A stretch of DNA of 64,000 bases from an uncultured Lactobacillus sp. (GCA_937916845.1 CALFSK010000007.1:1-64000), one strand, 5' to 3'; shown: positions 1 to 8,733, numbered from the stretch's first letter. Notes: a model not told the origin generated them from the sequence alone. Made by a program: numbers and translations.

Positions 1-9
1 GTCTAATTC

Positions 10-33
10 GTTACGTTAATTCCTTAACGCAAC
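10..33. repeat. Inverted repeat in the AT-rich region at the left edge
   Basis: Positions 10-19 and 24-33 form an imperfect inverted repeat with a 4-base spacer. The rest of the AT-rich stretch up to the promoter at 271 shows no gene or recognisable signal. What the repeat belongs to lies outside the window. Confidence 0.35.
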
Positions 34-270
34 TTAATTATCATAACATCTTAAGCATTTCATGTCAACGATTAATTTCTCAACCGTGATTAACTTATTT
101 GTTATGGTTGCCATTGCGACAACAGAATATATCATATCAATTTTCGAAATCATTTGCAACAATTTTTTAAATTAATTTGAATTGAATTTCTGTTCCCCGT
201 AACAACAACGTTTACTAATATATCAATTCAGCCTGAAAGTGTCAACGATTTTTTCATTCTTTTTTCAAAC

Positions 271-300
271 GTGACACATCCCCACACTTATCTCTATAAT
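271..300 (+). promoter_or_regulatory. Sigma-A-type promoter of the VanZ-like gene
   Basis: GTGACA (271-276) and TATAAT (295-300) are separated by 18 bases. They lie 24 bases upstream of the start codon, with an AAAGGAG ribosome binding site in between. Confidence 0.55.
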
Positions 301-323
301 ATTAGCCAAAGGAGTGACTTTTC

Positions 324-839
324 ATGTTAGCTTGGCTACCCTTCATCCTAATCACCATTATCTGCGGTTACTTCGCCACGCGCTTATGGCGCTCAACGTC
401 TAACCCCTGGTTACGTTTCAAGCGATTAGGTCTGCTCGGATTCATCTGGATCCTGACCGCCTTTTGCTATACGCCAACCGCTTATAACTTCAGTGGCGAC
501 ATCATCTTACACTATATCCAATGGGGCCCCATTAAACTCAACCCCGTTCCGTTCCAACAACTCGATACCGAATTCTGGTTAAACGTGTTACTTACCGTCC
601 CACTCGGTGCTTTGCTTGGTTGGAATTTTCCCCACTGGTCCTGGCGACAAATTGTCTTAGCCGGTTTACTCACCGGGCTCTGCCTTGAAGGCGGTCAATT
701 CATTCTTGATTGGCTCGTCCATATCAGTCGCTGGGTCGAAACCGACGACGTCCTTACTAACTGGGCAGGTGTCATCTTAGGATACACCGCCTATCGACTA
801 TTTCGTCACGTTCCAGGCTTTAAATGGCTACAAAATTAA
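324..839 (+). CDS. VanZ-like integral membrane protein
   Basis: A 171-residue membrane protein with about five hydrophobic segments (roughly residues 3-20, 33-50, 84-103, 110-128 and 141-158). The family signature is visible: an N-x-L-x-x-x-P-L-G block near residue 86, a central E-G-G-Q-F, and an acidic D-D-x-x-x-N-x-x-G block near residue 140. VanZ-family proteins are named after a teicoplanin-resistance accessory protein. Most members in Firmicutes have no proven role, so only family membership is claimed. The ATG follows AAAGGAG with good spacing. It stands alone and converges on the serine hydrolase across a shared terminator. Confidence 0.8.
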   Translation: MLAWLPFILITIICGYFATRLWRSTSNPWLRFKRLGLLGFIWILTAFCYTPTAYNFSGDIILHYIQWGPIKLNPVPFQQLDTEFWLNVLLTVPLGALLGWNFPHWSWRQIVLAGLLTGLCLEGGQFILDWLVHISRWVETDDVLTNWAGVILGYTAYRLFRHVPGFKWLQN

Positions 840-973
840 GCGAGTTCTTTCTATAGTAATATGCTTAGTCGGTTTCAAAGCTAATACTCATATTCAGCAG
901 ACTAATCTTTTCGGCATTATAAACATTGTTTCTATATCATATCTAGGTTTCACTTGGTACCCTCAAACTAAAA

Positions 974-1025
974 AACAACGGAAAACTCAAACCGACTATG
1001 ATAGTCGTCAAAGTTTTCCGTTGTT
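974..1025. terminator. Bidirectional terminator between convergent genes
   Basis: A 14-base inverted repeat (AACAACGGAAAACT and its complement) encloses a second small stem and is flanked by A-rich and T-rich runs. It can serve both the VanZ-like gene and the convergent serine hydrolase. Confidence 0.8.
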
Positions 1026-1082
1026 TTCATTTTACCTGTGTAAGCTAACGCTCTGTTTCATGACTAACACACATCGTTTGAG

Positions 1083-2066
1083 TTACTTTTCAAAAAACAT
1101 GTCAAAGATGTGGCTCCGGTCCTGATTCCAAACTTGATTATCACTTGTTGGGTAGACCCGGTTCGTCAACACGACCATCCCAACTTGCCGATCCAAGTCA
1201 AACGCAATCGCCGGACCAGTGTAACCAGTGTGAAAATACTGGTGCTGCCCATCACGTCGTTCCCAACCTAACGTCCGACCATGCTCATCGAACTGGCCTA
1301 ACCAATCAAACACATTTTCATCTAAAACCCGTTTACCTTGGTATTCGCCAAAGTTTAACATCATTTCAATGAAAACTGATAGATCCGTCAACGTAGAGAA
1401 GAGTCCTGCATGGCCACTCTCACCATTTAACAAGAACGCCTTGTAATCATGAACTTGGCCTTGAATTTGGCCTCGCCGGGGATCAAACTCCGTCGGTACA
1501 AACCGAACCTTGGGCCGATTCAAGTTATAACCGGTATTGGTCATCGCCAGTGGGTAGCAAACGTGATCCTGAATACTCCTTGCTAACGAGCCATCAACCG
1601 TTCGAATGATCCAACCTAACAAAATATAGCCTAAATCAGAATAAAGATACTGTTCGCCCGGTTTACTGAGCAATTTTGATTCGTACACCGCACGAATTAA
1701 ATCTTCGCGGTTCATCTCCGACACATTTTTAATGTCAGCTGGTAAGCCACTATTATGTAGCAATAAGTTTTGAATCGTAATCTCAGGATGCGCAAAACCC
1801 GGCAAAAATCTTGCAACCGAATCTTCTAACCGGACTGTGTGGTCTGAAAGCAATTGAAAAATCCGCGTCGTCGTTGCAACGACCTTCGTGACTGAAGCCA
1901 AGTCATAAATCATCGACGCGTCCAAACCGACTGCAAACTGGTCATGGCCCTGCTTTCCGTGATAGTACTGGTTAATGCCACGCGGTGTGATCAAGCTAAA
2001 TGACGCACCATAGATATCGCCCGCCTCAATACAACTATCAATATACTGTTCAATTTTTTCGAGCAT
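1083..2066 (-). CDS. Serine hydrolase, beta-lactamase/D-Ala-D-Ala carboxypeptidase (class C) family
   Basis: A 327-residue protein with the three penicillin-binding motifs: S58-V-T-K61 (nucleophile and general base), Y142-S-D144 in place of YxN, and H279-T-G281 in place of KTG. An L-L-L-H-N-S-G-L-P block near residue 102 is typical of the family. No signal peptide or membrane anchor is seen, so a cytoplasmic or unconventional location is possible. The reading frame is open 41 codons further upstream, but the ATG at 2066 is preceded by AGGTAGGGG and starts the recognisable domain, so I chose it. The substrate (beta-lactam, D-amino-acid peptide or ester) cannot be inferred. Confidence 0.8.
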   Translation of the reverse strand: MLEKIEQYIDSCIEAGDIYGASFSLITPRGINQYYHGKQGHDQFAVGLDASMIYDLASVTKVVATTTRIFQLLSDHTVRLEDSVARFLPGFAHPEITIQNLLLHNSGLPADIKNVSEMNREDLIRAVYESKLLSKPGEQYLYSDLGYILLGWIIRTVDGSLARSIQDHVCYPLAMTNTGYNLNRPKVRFVPTEFDPRRGQIQGQVHDYKAFLLNGESGHAGLFSTLTDLSVFIEMMLNFGEYQGKRVLDENVFDWLGQFDEHGRTLGWERRDGQHQYFHTGYTGPAIAFDLDRQVGMVVLTNRVYPTSDNQVWNQDRSHIFDMFFEK

Positions 2067-2388
2067 AGACGTGCCCCTACCTTTCGTCATTGGACATCCC
2101 ATAACGGGACGCTTACCGACTTTAATACCCCTTAATGATAACGGACTTCCCCGTAAAATCAATAACTTGCCTTTAAATCGTTGAGTCACTCACGGTATAT
2201 TGCACTAAATTAAATGATGCACAATATGTTCGATATACGAATGGAATATCGCAATTATTTTGAGCCCTATTTTATTTAGGATACTTTACGTTCCGAATTC
2301 TATATTTTTCAAGGCTTACAAGTGCCTTGATTCGGGCATTATGAGATAACTTCTCGTTTCTTAATCAAAAAATTATAATTAATCTTCG

Positions 2389-2425
2389 TGAAAACGTTTA
2401 CATATTACGCGAATATTGGTATCAT
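2389..2425 (+). promoter_or_regulatory. pflB promoter with a cre site overlapping the -35
   Basis: TTTACA (2397-2402) and TATCAT (2420-2425) are 17 bases apart. TGAAAACGTTTACA (2389-2402) fits the CcpA operator consensus and overlaps the -35, a layout expected to give catabolite repression. The remaining intergenic DNA from 2067 to 2388 is AT-rich and must also hold the divergent serine-hydrolase promoter. Confidence 0.75.
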
Positions 2426-2469
2426 TTTAGACATACAAGGATTGCACATAAATTATGGAGGCGACTCAA

Positions 2470-4728
2470 ATGATTACAGTTGATAAAACCGAAACTCCTA
2501 AAGCTTGGAAAGGTTTTAAGGGTGGCCATTGGCAAGAAGAAATCAATATCCGCGATTTCATTCAAAATAATTTTACGCAGTACAACGGGGACGAAAGTTT
2601 CTTAGCAGGTCCTACGGAAGCAACTAAGATCTTAAATGATAAAGTCTTAGCTTTAAAGAAGAAAGAACGTGAAGCCGGCGGTGTCCTTGACGCTGACACA
2701 AGTGTTGTTTCAACCATTACTTCTCATGCACCTGGTTATATTGACAAAGATTTGGAAAAAATCGTTGGTTTGCAAACTGACAAGCCTTTGAAACGTGCAT
2801 TCATGCCATTTGGTGGTATCCGGATGGCTGATGACGCTTTGAAGTCATACGGTTACAAGCTTGATCCTGAACAAGATAAGATTTTTACCGAATACCGTAA
2901 AACTCATAACCAAGGGGTCTTCGATGTTTATACTCCTGAAATGCGTAAAGCACGTCACTACAAGATCATCACTGGTCTTCCAGATGCTTACGCACGTGGC
3001 CGGATCATTCCAGACCTTCCACGGGTTGCTGTTTATGGTATCGATCGTTTGATGAAAGACAAAGCTAACGACTTTGAACACATTGGCGACGGTGAATTAA
3101 CTGATGACGTTATCCGCCTCCGTGAAGAAGTTTCTGACCAATACAGAGCTTTGAAAGACATGAAAGACATGGCTGCAAGCTATGGCTACGACATCAGCCG
3201 TCCTGCTGAAACTGCTCAAGAAGCCGTTCAATGGATGTACTTTGGCTACTTAGCAGCTATCAAGACTCAAAACGGTGCCGCAATGTCCGTTGGTCGGATT
3301 GATACCACGATGGATATCTTTATCCAACGTGACTTGGAAAACGGCGTCATTGACGAAGCCCAAGCCCAAGAAATTATTGACCAATTCGTTATGAAACTAC
3401 GGATGGTTCGCTTCATCCGTACTGAAGAATACAACTCACTGTTCTCTGGTGACCCAATCTGGGCAACCTTATCCATGTGTGGATTCGGCTTGGATGGCCG
3501 TCATCACGTTACCAAGACCGCTTTCCGGATCTTGAAGACCTTGGATAACATGGGTGCCGCACCAGAACCAAACATCACCATTTTATGGGGCGACCGTCTG
3601 CCAGAAGACTTCAAGCGTTATGCAACGCAAGTTTCTATCGACAGTTCAACAATCCAATATGAAAATGATGATTTAATGCGGGTACAATGGGGTACCGACT
3701 ACTACGGCATTGCTTGCTGTGTTTCTGCACAACCAGTTGCCGATGGTATCCAGTACTTCGGTGCACGGGCAAACTTAGCTAAAGCAATCCTCTATGCCAT
3801 CAACGGTGGCCGTGACGAAATTGCTGGCGATCAAGTTGGCCCTGCCTACGAACCAATTAAATCAGAATACATCGACTACGATGAATTCATGAAGAAATTT
3901 GACAAGCAAATGGACTGGTTAGCTGACACTTACGTTAACTCACTGAACGCTATCCATTACATGCATGACAAGTATTACTACGAAGCTGCTGAATTAGCTT
4001 TGAAGGACACCGATCTTAACCGGACCTTCGCTACTGGGATCTCTGGCTTATCACACGCCGCAGACTCACTTTCAGCAATCAAGTACGGCCATGTTAAAGT
4101 TATCCGTGACGAACGTGGTATCGCCGTTGACTTCAAAGCCGACAACGACTTCCCTCGCTATGGGAACAACGATGACCGTGCCGATGACATCGCAAAGTGG
4201 TTAGTCAAGGAACTCTACACGAAGATGAACACTCATCACCTATATCGTGGTGCTAAACTTTCAACTTCTGTTTTGACCATCACTTCAAACGTTGTTTATG
4301 GTAAGAACACTGGGACTACCCCTAACGGCCGTCAAAAAGGCGAACCATTCTCACCAGGTGCTAACCCAGCATACGGCGCTGAAAAGAGCGGTGCTTTAGC
4401 TTCACTTCTTTCAACTGCCAAATTACCATACCGTTACGCAACTGACGGGATTTCCAATACCTTTGGTGTAACACCAAACACGTTAGGCCATGATATGGAA
4501 TCACGTAAGGATACGTTGGTTAACATGTTGGATGGTTACATGACCAATGATGGGATGCATTTGAACATCAACGTCTTCAATAAAGACACCTTAATTGATG
4601 CTCAAAAGCACCCAGAAAACTACCCAACCTTGACTGTTCGGGTTTCTGGCTACTGTGTATACTTCGCAGACTTAACCAAGGAACAACAAGACGACGTTAT
4701 TTCACGTACGTTCTTCGACAAGATGTAA
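2470..4728 (+). CDS. pflB: Pyruvate formate-lyase (formate C-acetyltransferase)
   Basis: A 752-residue glycyl-radical enzyme converting pyruvate and CoA to acetyl-CoA and formate under anaerobiosis. It shows the adjacent catalytic cysteines C416-C417 in an I-A-C-C-V-S-A-Q-P block, and the radical glycine G727 in R-V-S-G-Y, 25 residues from the C-terminus. Length matches the family. An earlier in-frame ATG exists at 2455, but its own codons form the GGAGG ribosome binding site for the ATG at 2470, which is therefore the real start. The activase gene follows after 29 bases. The cre over its promoter predicts CcpA control. In homolactic lactobacilli PFL is often valued mainly as a formate source for one-carbon metabolism. 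Confidence 0.97.
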   Translation: MITVDKTETPKAWKGFKGGHWQEEINIRDFIQNNFTQYNGDESFLAGPTEATKILNDKVLALKKKEREAGGVLDADTSVVSTITSHAPGYIDKDLEKIVGLQTDKPLKRAFMPFGGIRMADDALKSYGYKLDPEQDKIFTEYRKTHNQGVFDVYTPEMRKARHYKIITGLPDAYARGRIIPDLPRVAVYGIDRLMKDKANDFEHIGDGELTDDVIRLREEVSDQYRALKDMKDMAASYGYDISRPAETAQEAVQWMYFGYLAAIKTQNGAAMSVGRIDTTMDIFIQRDLENGVIDEAQAQEIIDQFVMKLRMVRFIRTEEYNSLFSGDPIWATLSMCGFGLDGRHHVTKTAFRILKTLDNMGAAPEPNITILWGDRLPEDFKRYATQVSIDSSTIQYENDDLMRVQWGTDYYGIACCVSAQPVADGIQYFGARANLAKAILYAINGGRDEIAGDQVGPAYEPIKSEYIDYDEFMKKFDKQMDWLADTYVNSLNAIHYMHDKYYYEAAELALKDTDLNRTFATGISGLSHAADSLSAIKYGHVKVIRDERGIAVDFKADNDFPRYGNNDDRADDIAKWLVKELYTKMNTHHLYRGAKLSTSVLTITSNVVYGKNTGTTPNGRQKGEPFSPGANPAYGAEKSGALASLLSTAKLPYRYATDGISNTFGVTPNTLGHDMESRKDTLVNMLDGYMTNDGMHLNINVFNKDTLIDAQKHPENYPTLTVRVSGYCVYFADLTKEQQDDVISRTFFDKM

Positions 4729-4757
4729 TTTAATTAGAAGTTAAGAGGCGAAGGCTC

Positions 4758-5579
4758 ATGGCAAACAGCAAAGTTTCAACAACTGAACAATCGACAAAGG
4801 AGCCTTTGATTGGCTACGTCCATTCCATTGAAACGTTCGGGTCAGTTGATGGTCCTGGTATCCGCTACGTGGCATTCTTGCAAGGTTGCCATATGCGCTG
4901 TCAGTACTGTCACAACCCTGATACTTGGAAACTCAACGTCGGCGATCAAATGACGGCTGATGAGATTCTGGAAGACGTGCAGAAGTACCGGGCTTTCTGG
5001 GGTAAAACTGGTGGACTCACCGTTAGTGGTGGCGAATCACTAGTCCAGATCGACTTCATTCTGGAACTGTTTGAAAAGGCTAAGGCCATGGATATCAGTA
5101 CTTGTTTGGACACTTCGGGACAACCGTTTACGCGGGAACAACCGTTTTTCGACAAGTTTAAACGTTTGATGGCCGTTACCGATATCTCACTTGTAGATAT
5201 CAAACACATCAACTCCGCAGAACATAAGAAGTTGACGCAATACGGTAACGAAAACATTCTGGATATGATTCAGTATATGGCCGCACACCATCACGACATG
5301 TGGATTCGTCACGTGCTCGTGCCGCAACGGACTGATAATGACAAATATTTAGCTGAACTCGGCGACTATATCGCTAAGATTCCTAATAATGTTGTCCAAA
5401 AAGTCGAAGTGCTACCGTACCATACTTTGGGTGTTAAAAAGTACCACGAAATGAAGATCAAGTATCGGCTTGAAGGAATCGAATCACCGACTCCCGACCG
5501 GATTGCTAATGCTGAAAAGCTATTGCACACCGCCGACTACACTGGTTACAAGACGTGGATGCCACTTCCAAAGATTTAA
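4758..5579 (+). CDS. pflA: Pyruvate formate-lyase activating enzyme (radical SAM)
   Basis: A 273-residue radical SAM enzyme that installs the glycyl radical on PflB. The cluster-binding C44-x3-C48-x2-C51 motif (C-H-M-R-C-Q-Y-C) is intact, followed by the S-A-M-binding G-G-E block in V-S-G-G-E-S near residue 95. The G-S-V-D-G-P-G-I-R segment just before the cluster motif is typical of PFL activases. It starts with ATG after AGAGGCG, lies 29 bases downstream of pflB, and is followed by a terminator, so the two form an operon. Confidence 0.96.
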   Translation: MANSKVSTTEQSTKEPLIGYVHSIETFGSVDGPGIRYVAFLQGCHMRCQYCHNPDTWKLNVGDQMTADEILEDVQKYRAFWGKTGGLTVSGGESLVQIDFILELFEKAKAMDISTCLDTSGQPFTREQPFFDKFKRLMAVTDISLVDIKHINSAEHKKLTQYGNENILDMIQYMAAHHHDMWIRHVLVPQRTDNDKYLAELGDYIAKIPNNVVQKVEVLPYHTLGVKKYHEMKIKYRLEGIESPTPDRIANAEKLLHTADYTGYKTWMPLPKI

Positions 5580-5600
5580 CTCAAGTCCTTTCATGACTGA

Positions 5601-5634
5601 GAAGTCGCTGACAATTGTCGGCGGCTTCTTTTTT
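5601..5634 (+). terminator. pflBA terminator
   Basis: GAAGTCGCTGACAA pairs, with G-U pairs, with TTGTCGGCGGCTTC and is followed by six T. It lies 21 bases after the pflA stop. Confidence 0.85.
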
Positions 5635-5670
5635 GGCCCAAACAAATACAATTTACACTTTCACCTATTC

Positions 5671-5763
5671 CGGTCGACCCTGATGACATGCGGTCGTGGG
5701 ACCGTCCGTGGTGTAAGCCCTACCGAACTTACACGACCGATACCATCAGTGCCAACCTCCGAG
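5671..5763 (-). repeat. Intergenic repeat family B, copy 1 (short form)
   Basis: The reverse complement reads GGTTGGCACTGATGGTATCG at its start and carries CCACGGACGGTCC internally. It matches the longer copy at 33906-34086. This copy lacks that copy's internal hairpin. It encodes no plausible protein. Confidence 0.65.
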
Positions 5764-5795
5764 TATCTAATGGAAATAACAATAGTAAACTTATT

Positions 5796-5972
5796 TTAGC
5801 GAAGTCAGGCAGAGCTGGGGTGCCGTGTCGGCAAGATTAGCGAGCGGTTTTGACGCTAATCTTGCGGGGCGATTCAAAGACGTGGGTTATCGGCTTTGAA
5901 TTGAGGTTCCAGACCGCACCATGGCTGGAACCGTCCCCTCATAGCACCCCGGCTCTGCCCGACGAAGCGGTT
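5796..5972 (+). repeat. Intergenic structured repeat family A, copy 1
   Basis: The ends form a long stem (GGCAGAGCTGGGGTGC near 5808 with GCACCCCGGCTCTGCC near 5944-5959). Inside are three smaller hairpins, including AAGATTAGCG/CGCTAATCTT and a TTCAAAG/CTTTGAA stem. Closely related copies are at 48640, 33685 (inverted) and 60403. Together with family B it fills the gap between pflA and the DUF59 gene. Confidence 0.75.
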
Positions 5973-6032
5973 TGTGGCGTAGACAGCGCAAAAAAAGAGC
6001 CGTACGTTAAGTACTAGCTCTTGTGCTCGATA

Positions 6033-6344
6033 TTAATGTAAGCCTAGTTGTAGCTTTGCTTCTCGACTCATCATGCTTTCGTTCCAAGCCGGTTCAAACG
6101 TGATTTCAACTTCAATCGATTTGACCCCGGGTACCTTCATTAAGGCATCATGGATGGACCCCGCTAACCATTCCGTTAAGGGGCACCCGACAATCGTCAG
6201 GGTCATCGTTACGTTAGCAACCCCTTCAGGACTTAGCGTCACGTCGTAAATCAGTCCTAAATTGACCAGATCCACCCCTAATTCTGGATCAATGACCGTC
6301 CCTAATGCTGCGAAGGCTTGTTCTTTAAACGATTGTTCACTCAT
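6033..6344 (-). CDS. MIP18/DUF59 family protein (iron-sulfur assembly factor, SufT/PaaD-like)
   Basis: A 103-residue single-domain protein. It has the family blocks V-I-D-P-E-L-G-V-D-L-V-N-L-G-L-I-Y near residue 17, an I-V-G-C-P-L block carrying the one conserved cysteine near residue 54, and W-N-E-S-M-M-S near residue 88. DUF59 proteins act in iron-sulfur cluster maturation in several systems, but the client here is unknown. It is monocistronic and starts with ATG after GAGGGGA. Confidence 0.88.
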   Translation of the reverse strand: MSEQSFKEQAFAALGTVIDPELGVDLVNLGLIYDVTLSPEGVANVTMTLTIVGCPLTEWLAGSIHDALMKVPGVKSIEVEITFEPAWNESMMSREAKLQLGLH

Positions 6345-6482
6345 ACTTACCCGTCCCCTCTAAGCGCTTTCAATTATTAGTTTAATTATACCGGTTGCTG
6401 ACCCAAATTCAACACGTTTATTGCCCCCTTCCCCATTAAAAAGTCGCCTTACAAATTAATTTAAAAAAAACGGAGTTTAAGG

Positions 6483-6511
6483 TTGCAAGCGCTTACAAAA
6501 CCTGTTAGTAT
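6483..6511 (+). promoter_or_regulatory. Promoter of the long RNA, with cre over the -35
   Basis: TTGCAA (6483-6488), 17 bases, then TAGTAT (6506-6511) with a TG extension at 6503-6504. TTGCAAGCGCTTACAA (6483-6498) matches the CcpA consensus WTGNNARCGNWWWCAW at every position. Initiation is expected near 6518. Confidence 0.7.
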
Positions 6512-6851
6512 ACTAAGTGAGGAAAGGAATTAATCCTCTTAGCAAAGCTTCTCAACGTAAAGGGGTTGCCGCTTGAAGTTAGGCAACTGGTTCCACCGTT
6601 TGGGTCGTTATCAAAACCGTTTTAAGCGTTGAAATGCGTTATCGGTCTAATGAATGTCGCGAGACACGCACTGGATGGCTGAACGTTAACCCTTGAATAA
6701 ACGATAACCGCAACAGAATTAATTGGCATTAGCACGACTATCAGATTTTAGCTTTTTAGTTAGAAACAGGTGTCACCAATGACCAGTTGAAAGTTCCATC
6801 AGTACCAGTTCCATTGTAGACTCAGGTTCCAAATAGTTTAAACGGAGGTGC

Positions 6852-6905
6852 ATGTCTGTTACGAAGACATTCCTAAGTTTTAAACGCGAGATCGACTTTC
6901 GTTAA
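6852..6905 (+). other. 17-codon open frame with SD-like GGAGG inside the candidate RNA
   Basis: GGAGG at 6844-6848 precedes ATG at 6852, giving a 17-residue peptide beginning M-S-V-T-K-T. The spacing is only 3 bases, and the GGAGG is paired inside the hairpin at 6836-6885. It may be chance, or mark a dual-function RNA. Confidence 0.2.
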
Positions 6906-7089
6906 AACCCGTTTGACGAGTCGCAATCAAGTAAATCTTTACTTTCGATCGACTAAAGCAGATAGATACAATAAATACGGGTTAGTCCGTTAGAAGTTGG
7001 ACACGCGTAAAATTGAATAGCATGAAGGTGTAACGTATTAAAAACACTGAACAATTATTTCTTGCTAATCAGGATTATTCCTCATAAGT

Positions 7090-7127
7090 AGGACTCGAGT
7101 TGAGAAGCCTTGGGTCCTATTTTTTTG
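7090..7127 (+). terminator. Terminator of the long RNA
   Basis: TAGGAC near 7089-7094 pairs with the GTCCTA at 7114-7119, followed by seven T. The loop carries the 3' strand of the closing helix of the RNA. Confidence 0.75.
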
Positions 7128-7137
7128 TGTTCTTTTT

Positions 7138-7174
7138 TGTAATCGTTTACACGCCCCACTGGAACTCGTATACT
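7138..7174 (+). promoter_or_regulatory. Aldo/keto reductase promoter with overlapping cre
   Basis: TTTACA (7146-7151) and TATACT (7169-7174) are 17 bases apart. TGTAATCGTTTACA (7138-7151) is a cre-like palindrome covering the -35, the same layout as at pflB and the long RNA. Confidence 0.7.
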
Positions 7175-7204
7175 TAAAGCATTCAAAACTAGGAGGTTTT
7201 TATT

Positions 7205-8125
7205 TTGAAAACCATTAATTTAGGTCACAGCGGTCTGCAAGCTTCCGCCGTCGCCCTGGGTATCATGCGCATGGATGCCCTGAACGTCGATCAAGCCACC
7301 AAAGTGATTGAAACTGCCGTGGACTTAGGTATTAACTACGTTGACTCCGCCGATATTTATGGCGGTGGCAAATCATCTGAAATTTTTGGCGCGGCACTGA
7401 AGCAATCTAGTGTTAACCGCGACCAGCTTTACATTCAATCCAAGGGCGGCATCGTCCCTGGCAAACGGTACGATTTTTCCAAGCAACATATTTTAGATGC
7501 CGTTAACGGCGAATTAGAGCGCTTAGGCGTCGACTATCTAGATAGCTTTCTCCTTCACCGCCCCGACGCTTTAATGGAACCAGAGGACGTCGCAGCTGCC
7601 TTTGATGAGCTTCAGGCTAGCGGCAAGGTCCGGCATTTTGGGGTTTCCAACTTCAACCCGGGTCAGGTGGACTTACTTCAATCTGCACTCAATCAGCGGC
7701 TGATGATCAACCAACTGCAATTCGGTATCATGCATACGAACGCCATTGACTTCGGCTTACACACTAACATGCAAGATGCTCGCAGCATTGATCACGACGG
7801 TGGCATCATTGAATACGCCCGTTTACACAAGATGACGATTCAAGCTTGGTCCCCTTATCAATACGGAAACTTTGCCGGCATCTTCTTGGACAATCCTAAG
7901 TTTCCTAAGTTGAACGCAGCCATGCAGGCCTTAGCTGACGAAAAGCACACCAGCAAGAGTGCTATCGCAACGGCCTGGATCTTACGCCACCCTGCTAAGT
8001 TCCAAGTTATCTTAGGGACAATGAATCCAACCCACCTCGCAGAAAATTCGGCGGGTGCGGATATCGATTTGACCCGGCAAGAATGGTACGACATTTACTT
8101 CGCTGCTGGGAATGATTTACCTTAA
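7205..8125 (+). CDS. Aldo/keto reductase
   Basis: A 306-residue (alpha/beta)8 NAD(P)H-dependent oxidoreductase. The catalytic tetrad is recognisable: D in N-Y-V-D-S-A, Y in D-I-Y-G-G-G, K in Q-S-K-G-G and H in L-L-H-R-P-D. The G-V-S-N-F block and the late Q-V-I-L-G-T-M-N segment fit the YdhF-like subgroup. The start is TTG, with AGGAGG eight bases upstream. It is monocistronic between its cre-controlled promoter and a hairpin terminator. The substrate is unknown. Confidence 0.9.
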   Translation: MKTINLGHSGLQASAVALGIMRMDALNVDQATKVIETAVDLGINYVDSADIYGGGKSSEIFGAALKQSSVNRDQLYIQSKGGIVPGKRYDFSKQHILDAVNGELERLGVDYLDSFLLHRPDALMEPEDVAAAFDELQASGKVRHFGVSNFNPGQVDLLQSALNQRLMINQLQFGIMHTNAIDFGLHTNMQDARSIDHDGGIIEYARLHKMTIQAWSPYQYGNFAGIFLDNPKFPKLNAAMQALADEKHTSKSAIATAWILRHPAKFQVILGTMNPTHLAENSAGADIDLTRQEWYDIYFAAGNDLP

Positions 8126-8126
8126 G

Positions 8127-8155
8127 CCTGTTGGCGCACGTTTCAACCAAAACAG
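8127..8155 (-). repeat. Fragment of intergenic repeat family C
   Basis: GGCGCACGTTTCAACCAAAA here matches the GGCGCACGTTTCGACCAT end of the family C copy at 28873-29000. It also directly abuts a TTCAGAAAT-type terminator hairpin, as the full copies do. Confidence 0.5.
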
Positions 8156-8156
8156 G

Positions 8157-8209
8157 AAAACAAATACTCGTTCAGAAATGTTGGCTATTTCTGAACGAGT
8201 ATTTGTTTT
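8157..8209. terminator. Bidirectional terminator (TTCAGAAAT type)
   Basis: A 23-base near-perfect inverted repeat (AAAACAAATACTCGTTCAGA and its complement) lies between convergent genes, with A and T runs at its ends. Confidence 0.85.
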
Positions 8210-8225
8210 CCCAGATGGATTGTAT

Positions 8226-8513
8226 TTAAGCTAAATAAACCGTTATGAGTAAGGCCCCACTGCCTAGTAAGCTGAGACCGTAAACAACTAAGATTCCCCA
8301 TTGATATCCTGCTAGTCGGCGCGTCTGCCGGTACAACCAGCCGTAAAAAATCAACGCACCCAAACTAATCGGCAACAAAAAGACGCTACCCAGTACAACT
8401 TCAATCCAGTTTCCCGGTACGGTCAAGCCGTAGCTAACCAGTAACAGTGGTCCGATAACTAATAACAAGTTGATCAACCATTCAAATAAGTGATACCGTT
8501 CTGCAAACTTCAA
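8226..8513 (-). CDS. Small membrane protein of unknown function
   Basis: A 95-residue hydrophobic protein with about three membrane segments (roughly residues 12-30, 38-60 and 72-93) and a short basic R-Q-T-R-R loop. I do not recognise the family. The start is TTG, with GGGGA about eight bases upstream. The ATG two bases closer to that site is out of frame. It sits alone between a shared terminator and the divergent gene at 8734. Confidence 0.65.
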   Translation of the reverse strand: MKFAERYHLFEWLINLLLVIGPLLLVSYGLTVPGNWIEVVLGSVFLLPISLGALIFYGWLYRQTRRLAGYQWGILVVYGLSLLGSGALLITVYLA

Positions 8514-8733
8514 ATTTAGTCATCCCCACTACTCTGCCGGCCATTATGTGCCCTTGCTAGTCGTTTATTTAATTTTAACGTAAGAAACTAAAATTCCCCA
8601 ACAATTTAAGTTTTAATATTTCGAATTTCAGTAAAAATGCGCTATCATTAATAGTGTGAGTGTTTAAGCCACAACTAATAACATCTAAAACTACTAACTA
8701 TCATGACACGTTATCATCAAGGGGAGCCCTGCT

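Larger units (their letters stand above)
6518..7127 (+). ncRNA. Candidate large structured non-coding RNA (about 610 nt)
   Basis: The stretch between the promoter at 6483-6511 and a terminator at 7090-7127 holds no protein gene of ordinary size on either strand. It is dense in short helices: GAGGA/TCCTC (6519-6538), GTTGCC/GGCAAC (6565-6587), a hairpin at 6836-6885 with ATGTCT/AGACAT at its tip, AGTAAA/TTTACT near 6930-6943, and GTCC/GGAC near 6988-7003. A long-range helix joins GCTTCTCAAC (6547-6556) to GTTGAGAAGC (7099-7108), closing the whole molecule, and its 3' strand sits in the loop of the terminator hairpin. Size, closing helix and independent transcription resemble the ROOL and GOLLD classes of large ornate RNAs, but I cannot confirm membership by eye. 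It is not tmRNA, RNase P RNA or SRP RNA by their known signatures. Confidence 0.65.

Noticed and set aside
10..33. TACGTTAAT, the box of plantaricin-regulated promoters
   Set aside because: Only one clear copy, in an inverted rather than a direct repeat, and without the 12-base spacing to a second box.
5470..5799. A 109-codon plus-strand frame
   Set aside because: Overlaps the end of pflA in another frame, then runs through its terminator and family B repeat.
5796..5972. Possible CRISPR-like array from the regularly paired repeats
   Set aside because: Repeats are inverted arms of a hairpin element, not regularly spaced direct repeats; no cas genes nearby.
6518..7127. Interpretation as tmRNA, RNase P RNA or SRP RNA
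   Set aside because: None of the signature sequences is present: no tRNA-like ends with a T-loop, no RNase P conserved core and no SRP Alu/S-domain motifs.
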